A stretch of 64,000 nt of DNA. Source: F22 sp963675625 (lineage in GTDB: Bacteria; Bacteroidota; Bacteroidia; Bacteroidales; Bacteroidaceae). The stretch is taken from the NCBI GenBank assembly GCA_963675625.1, contig OY776497.1, forward strand, positions 1,302,001 to 1,366,000. Reading direction: 5' to 3'. Made by a program: the position numbers and the translations under genes. Position 1 is the first letter of the stretch. Every line of letters begins with the position of its first letter. Positions 59,699-64,000 of the stretch are shown here, piece by piece. The notes below the pieces were generated by a model. It made no database searches. It was not told the origin of the DNA and worked only from the letters and a program-made list of their open reading frames with translations.

Positions 59699-62600
59699 TT
59701 AGAATTTCATACGGATATTGAATCCAATATTACGCGTACTTGGCGTCATAAAGTTATCAATTCCTTGGTAATAATTCCCTGTAGTCGCCACATTTTCAGG
59801 ATCAAATGGCGCCTTATTATAAAGCATCAATAAGTTGCGACCTACAAGACTGATTTTCATCTCACCTACACCCCACAAAATATTTTTTGGCAGTGTGTAA
59901 CCGATACTGGCTTCTTGCAAGCGTACATTTGTTGCACTGTATGTGTAATATTGAGGCATTCCAGACTCAGCAGAAATAACATCGTACCATCCATGTGCAT
60001 CAATCAAATCATTTCCATTAATCAAGATGCCACCATTATTGCGGGCATCCGCAGAAGCTTGGGATACTCCATATAAGTCCATTGCTGCTTGAGTAGCTGA
60101 ATAAACGACACCGCCAATACGTGCAGAAATCATAAAGCCTGCTTCAAAATTCTTGTATGAGAAGTTATTTCTCCAGGCCATATTCGCTTTAGGAAATACA
60201 CTACCCACTTTGATGCCTTCTTCATTCTTTTGACGCATCACCTTGCCTTCTTCATTGACATAAATATTACCTTCACTATCTGTGCGAAGCTCTGTCATAG
60301 AATACAAATCACCAAGTGATCCACCTTTTTTCAAAATAAAGCGTGCTTGCGCAAGACCACCTACGTCGATATTGTCTTTTGTAATCAACGCACCAGTTTC
60401 TGGGTGACGATAATCTTCTACAAGTTCCATAATTTTGTTTCTATTTGAACTCAAAGTATAGTTAGATTGCCATCCAAAATCACCCCATTTGTGTTTGTAA
60501 CCAAGGGCAAGTTCCCAACCCATATTACGTACTTTACCCGTTTGTACAATCAATGTACTATAAGCAGAAGAAGCTGAGATCTTAGGGTCAAACGTTTGAT
60601 TCTTTGTATACGTCATGTACCAAGAAAGATCCATATTGAATCCCTTAAGGAAACGAGTGGACAAACCCAATTCATACGAATCTGTACGTTCAGGTTTCAA
60701 GTCATACATAGGATAGTTAGTATCCAAACGCCACAAGTTATTAGCCTCATCCCATGCATACATTGGATTGGCCAAGTTACGAGGGAAAGGTGTACCTACC
60801 GAGGCATATGATGCACGTACTTTGGCATATTCTATTTGCTTTGGCAAACTGAAAATTTCAGACAAAACAAAAGAAGTACCTACAGACGGGTAAAAGAACG
60901 ACTTCGTATTTGACTTAGGACCAGCCAATTGAGAAGGCCAATCATTACGAGCAGTCAAGGTCAAGTAATATGCACTCTTGTAGCCAAGTTCTGCACTCGC
61001 AAATACACTTTGTGTTTGCTCTCTCCATCCCGTTTGAGAACGCTGATGAGTAATATCATCAAGATGGCAAATAGTAAAAACATTGGCCAAACCATTCTTG
61101 TTACTGATACCTCCTTCAACATTGATTGCATCGTAACGCATATCTGAATAAGAGGCTCCGATATTGGCATTGAAAGTCAGATTTTCCATAAATCTCTTGT
61201 CAATATTCACCAAAAAGTCGGCATATGTTTGCTTTTCCTTAGATGTTCTAATGCCGTAGAATCCCTTTTCAGAGCCACTAGCAATAGTCAAATTGGTCGA
61301 TGCAAAATAACGCTTAGTAAAGTCAGTAACCGAGTTGTCAATACGCACACGACCAGCAAGATTCAACCAATCGTACACGTCATATGACAAGCCTGCATTG
61401 AATGTGTAACGATCCTTATTATTGTTACGTAAGTTTCTATAGTTAATCCAATATGGATTTTGTCCCACGAATTCATCCAGGCCTTGTGGCCAATATTGTT
61501 TAGAATAGCCGCTAGCAGTATCATAACGCTCAAACATTCTAATATCTGCCCAATCATCTCCTCTTGGGAAAAGATATGCAGATACCAGTGGATTGGCATA
61601 TGTTCCTTGGTTGACCATATTTTGGTCCTTTTGACGAATATAGCTACCTCCCAAATCAAGTTTCATCTTATCGTTTAAGAATGAAGTGGTATTTCGGAAA
61701 GTAAAATTATAACGGGAATACTTGTTGTTAGGAATCACACCAGCAGATTGTACCGATGCAGCAGACAAGTATGTTTGGTTACGCTCCGTACCAGTAGACA
61801 AGGATACTGTTTGAGTATTGACAACACCAGTTCTGAAATAGTCATCACTAGGTTTATAGTTGTAGTTATTTTCTGGAGTTAATGCACGTCCCCAGCTCTT
61901 ATCAGACACAGCAGTTGAGCTTGTCAAATCACCTGTACCAAATTCATTTTGGAAATCAGGAGTCACAAACACATTCATAAACTCCGTATTGCTAGATACA
62001 GTCACACTTGTCTTACCCACCTTACCACTCTTTGTAGTAATCACAATGGCACCATTGGCTGCGTGGCTACCATAAAGAGCTGCTGCAGCTGCACCAGTCA
62101 AAACAGATACACTTTCAATATCTTCAGGGTTGATGTCTGCAATAGGTTCAGATGAACCTTCACTACCGAAGCCTGTAGAACCAGCACCATCATTTAGGTT
62201 AAACATAGGCACACCATCAATGACGTATAAAGCATTACTTGATTGAGCGATAGATTTTGTACCACGCATAACCACTTTAGAGGCACCACCAACACCAGAT
62301 GAACTACTGTTGATGTTTACCCCAGCCACTTTACCATTTAGGGAGTTTACAAAGTTGGCATCTTTATTCATCAAAATTTCGTCACTCTTTACTTGTTGTA
62401 CATTATAGCTCAAGGCTTTTTCTTCACGCTTGATACCAAGTGCAGTTACCACAACTTCAGAAAGTGCATTCGCTTCTTCCTGCATAACGATTTTAAATGT
62501 CGTCTTATTACCAATTATTACTGTTTGTGGTTCATAGCCTACATACTTCACCACAAGAGCAGTTTGACTTGTAATTTCTGGTATGTTCAATTGGAAACGG

Positions 62601-63043
62601 CCATCCATATCAGTCAGCGTTCCCATAGAAGATCCTTTGACCACAACAGTGGCACCGATTAAAGGTTCTCCTTGTACATCTACAACAAGCCCTTTGATCA
62701 ATCCACTATGCTTTTCTACAACTGGACGCATAGAAAGCACGATATTGCTTCTATCTACTGCATATGTAATGCGCGTACCATCAAATAGTTCGGTCAATAC
62801 AGTAGAAAGAGGTTTGTTTTGGGCATGTACAGTCACCTGTTGAGTGACATCTACTTCATCTCCATATACAAATAAATACTTTGTCTGTCTCTCGATCTTG
62901 TGGAGAATCTTCAGTAGTTTGGTATTTGTTGCATCAATTGTTACGGCTTTATTTTGGGCCCATATCGAGGAAACACCCAAAGCAAAGAGCGCACAAAAGA
63001 CAAGCAGCAAACGCCTAGTTTGCGACATCTTCAATAAGTTCAT
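59699..63043 (-). CDS. SusC-family TonB-dependent transporter with STN domain
   Basis: The 1114-residue outer-membrane transporter imports the released oligosaccharide. After the signal peptide (LLLVFCALFALGVSSIWAQ) lies an STN domain (about residues 35-105), then a carboxypeptidase D-like domain (about 115-200, KGLVVDVQGEPLIGATVVVKG), a plug (SEVVVTALGIKREEKALSYNV to AIVITTKSGK) and a barrel ending NIGFNIRMKF. The STN domain marks signalling through a FecR anti-sigma factor, and one lies directly upstream. The leader region is 63044-63379. Confidence 0.96.
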   Translation of the reverse strand: MNLLKMSQTRRLLLVFCALFALGVSSIWAQNKAVTIDATNTKLLKILHKIERQTKYLFVYGDEVDVTQQVTVHAQNKPLSTVLTELFDGTRITYAVDRSNIVLSMRPVVEKHSGLIKGLVVDVQGEPLIGATVVVKGSSMGTLTDMDGRFQLNIPEITSQTALVVKYVGYEPQTVIIGNKTTFKIVMQEEANALSEVVVTALGIKREEKALSYNVQQVKSDEILMNKDANFVNSLNGKVAGVNINSSSSGVGGASKVVMRGTKSIAQSSNALYVIDGVPMFNLNDGAGSTGFGSEGSSEPIADINPEDIESVSVLTGAAAAALYGSHAANGAIVITTKSGKVGKTSVTVSSNTEFMNVFVTPDFQNEFGTGDLTSSTAVSDKSWGRALTPENNYNYKPSDDYFRTGVVNTQTVSLSTGTERNQTYLSAASVQSAGVIPNNKYSRYNFTFRNTTSFLNDKMKLDLGGSYIRQKDQNMVNQGTYANPLVSAYLFPRGDDWADIRMFERYDTASGYSKQYWPQGLDEFVGQNPYWINYRNLRNNNKDRYTFNAGLSYDVYDWLNLAGRVRIDNSVTDFTKRYFASTNLTIASGSEKGFYGIRTSKEKQTYADFLVNIDKRFMENLTFNANIGASYSDMRYDAINVEGGISNKNGLANVFTICHLDDITHQRSQTGWREQTQSVFASAELGYKSAYYLTLTARNDWPSQLAGPKSNTKSFFYPSVGTSFVLSEIFSLPKQIEYAKVRASYASVGTPFPRNLANPMYAWDEANNLWRLDTNYPMYDLKPERTDSYELGLSTRFLKGFNMDLSWYMTYTKNQTFDPKISASSAYSTLIVQTGKVRNMGWELALGYKHKWGDFGWQSNYTLSSNRNKIMELVEDYRHPETGALITKDNIDVGGLAQARFILKKGGSLGDLYSMTELRTDSEGNIYVNEEGKVMRQKNEEGIKVGSVFPKANMAWRNNFSYKNFEAGFMISARIGGVVYSATQAAMDLYGVSQASADARNNGGILINGNDLIDAHGWYDVISAESGMPQYYTYSATNVRLQEASIGYTLPKNILWGVGEMKISLVGRNLLMLYNKAPFDPENVATTGNYYQGIDNFMTPSTRNIGFNIRMKF

Positions 63044-63379
63044 TTGAATAATAAGTTTTGTTTTTCATACTAGCTGGTAGATTAGACTCACTTCTACACA
63101 GCGTCTTTAATAATCATTGAAATGAAACCGACATGTAGTGCACACGCCGTTTCTGAGAAAGTGTAGATTATATCTATTACTTCATAGGCAATAAATAAAA
63201 TAAATTAAGTTATTAGATTTGCGTTAATTACATCACTTGGTTAACCGGTTTTAGAAGTCCTCTTTCTGAGGCCTTCACTAAGATAACACGATACTTAGGC
63301 TCTACCCTAAATAAAAACTCAAAAAATCTCATCTTTTATAAATAGCAAAGACACACTTTGTCATCTTATATAGATGTAT
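63044..63379 (-). other. Upstream region of the SusC operon
   Basis: No gene is seen. GGTTAACC and AACCGGTT overlap at about 63240-63251, and GAAG-CCTC/GAGG-CTTC makes a 9-bp hairpin at 63254-63276. No TAnnTTTG is found; an ECF sigma factor is expected to use a different promoter here. The site could not be located. Confidence 0.4.
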
Positions 63380-63419
63380 AAAAAAGTGAGGCAACATCGT
63401 TACAAACGACGTGCCTCAC
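63380..63419 (-). terminator. Terminator of the FecR gene
   Basis: GTGAGGC (63386-63392) with GCCTCAC (63413-63419), extended by further pairing inside, is followed on the minus strand by six T (63385-63380). Confidence 0.88.
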
Positions 63420-63444
63420 CTCGTACTATATGGATACTTGAAAT

Positions 63445-64000
63445 CTATTTTTTATCTTGGATATAAATCGTACTATGTTCAATAGAATCACGGAAATAAT
63501 TAAAATCACAATTTCTCAACAACACCCACAAAGCATGATCTACTCCTTCGTCAATACGAATTTTACCTGTAAAACTCACTTGTGGTGTATGCTGCATCAA
63601 ATTCACAATATGTACTCCAAAAGTAGCCTCAAAACGCGATAATAAGCTGACAAAATCTTCATCATGAAAAGAGAGTATACCATCTCTCCAAGAAAAATCC
63701 TTAAAATCAGGAGTTGTTTCTGCTACAAGACGCCCTTCTTTGAGTGCAACAGTCTGATCTGGTTCCATACGAATATCTTCTTGTTTATTCATATTGTCAT
63801 GAAGCAGTACTGAACCTTCGACCAAAGAGACTTCGAAATATTCAGCCCCCTCGTTCTCAAAAGCAGTAACATCAAATTCTGTCCCTAACACTTGTATATC
63901 AGCTCGTTTAGTTTTGACGATAAATGGATGAGCTTTGTCGTGCGCCACATCAAAATAGCCTTCCCCACGTAAAATGACTTCTCGATTCTTTCCTTGAAAA
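63445..64000 (-). CDS. FecR-family anti-sigma factor, 5' part outside the window
   Basis: Only the C-terminal part (about 184 residues) is inside. It reads REVILRGEGYFDVAHDK, HPFIVKTKRADIQVLGTEFDVTAF, the FecR domain, then a DUF4974-type C-terminal domain (LLSRFEATFGVHIV, VSFTGKIRIDE, YIQDKK) that contacts the STN domain of SusC in the periplasm. It controls an ECF sigma factor gene presumably just beyond the window. The frame is open to the window end; a GTG at 63948 is only an internal codon. Confidence 0.92.
   Translation of the reverse strand, partial: FQGKNREVILRGEGYFDVAHDKAHPFIVKTKRADIQVLGTEFDVTAFENEGAEYFEVSLVEGSVLLHDNMNKQEDIRMEPDQTVALKEGRLVAETTPDFKDFSWRDGILSFHDEDFVSLLSRFEATFGVHIVNLMQHTPQVSFTGKIRIDEGVDHALWVLLRNCDFNYFRDSIEHSTIYIQDKK

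Overview
The window is chromosomal DNA from a member of the Bacteroidales, most likely Bacteroides or a near relative in the Bacteroidaceae. The support is: SusC/SusD pairs and an STN-domain SusC with a FecR-type anti-sigma factor; NigD-like, fimbrillin-like, BACON and DUF5689 lipoproteins; Bacteroidetes-type promoters (TTTG, about 20 bases, then TAnnTTTG), several clearly readable; and a 16S sequence of Bacteroides type. The species cannot be settled by eye. I see no prophage, insertion sequence or CRISPR array.

Layout. 1-5 kb: cell-surface lipoproteins on the minus strand (a cut-off BACON/DUF5689 lipoprotein, a 1110-residue fimbrillin/DUF5689/BACON mosaic, and a 76-residue small protein). 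5.2-10.2 kb: a compact minus-strand housekeeping run (NigD-like lipoprotein, acyltransferase, ddl, an RluD-type pseudouridine synthase, a PASTA protein) ending upstream at a terminator and rpmH. rpmH and efp diverge from a shared promoter region. 10.4-12.8 kb, plus strand: efp, a GT2 glycosyltransferase, radC. 12.9-17.9 kb, minus strand: a complete rRNA operon 16S-tRNA-Ile(GAT)-tRNA-Ala(TGC)-23S-5S, with tandem promoters and a terminator. A striking array of four palindromes lies between the rRNA promoters and rnr.

19-34.8 kb, plus strand: rnr, a serine acetyltransferase, a THUMP-domain RNA methyltransferase, an S9 peptidase, purD, a membrane protein with a strong internal RNA hairpin, zinc-type ABC substrate-binding and ATPase genes without a permease, a DUF2723 GT-C-type membrane protein, a polysaccharide deacetylase and queG. 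34.8-40.9 kb: a SulP transporter (minus), then lpdA, dacB and corA (plus). 40.9-47.2 kb, minus strand: a TonB-dependent receptor and MFS permease followed by hemN and hemG, which suggests import of a porphyrin or iron chelate linked to the last steps of haem synthesis. 47.3-50.7 kb: asd (minus) and a CPA2 cation/proton antiporter (plus).

51-64 kb, minus strand: a polysaccharide utilisation locus. SusC, SusD, a GH18-like protein without catalytic acids, a DUF1735-LamG protein, a GH18 endo-beta-N-acetylglucosaminidase and an Ig-like lipoprotein form one tight operon closed by a strong terminator. The FecR gene upstream is cut by the window end. Gene content and order resemble the high-mannose N-glycan locus of B. 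thetaiotaomicron (BT3983-BT3987, from memory). A GH97 glycosidase follows as a separate unit, and its stop codon overlaps the start of a 43-codon remnant of an endonuclease/exonuclease/phosphatase gene that has lost its middle.

The observations most worth following are the 23-bp-period palindrome array at 18.6 kb, the TonB/MFS/hemN/hemG cluster with its two sets of repeats, the remnant gene at 51.1 kb, and the hairpin inside the gene after purD.
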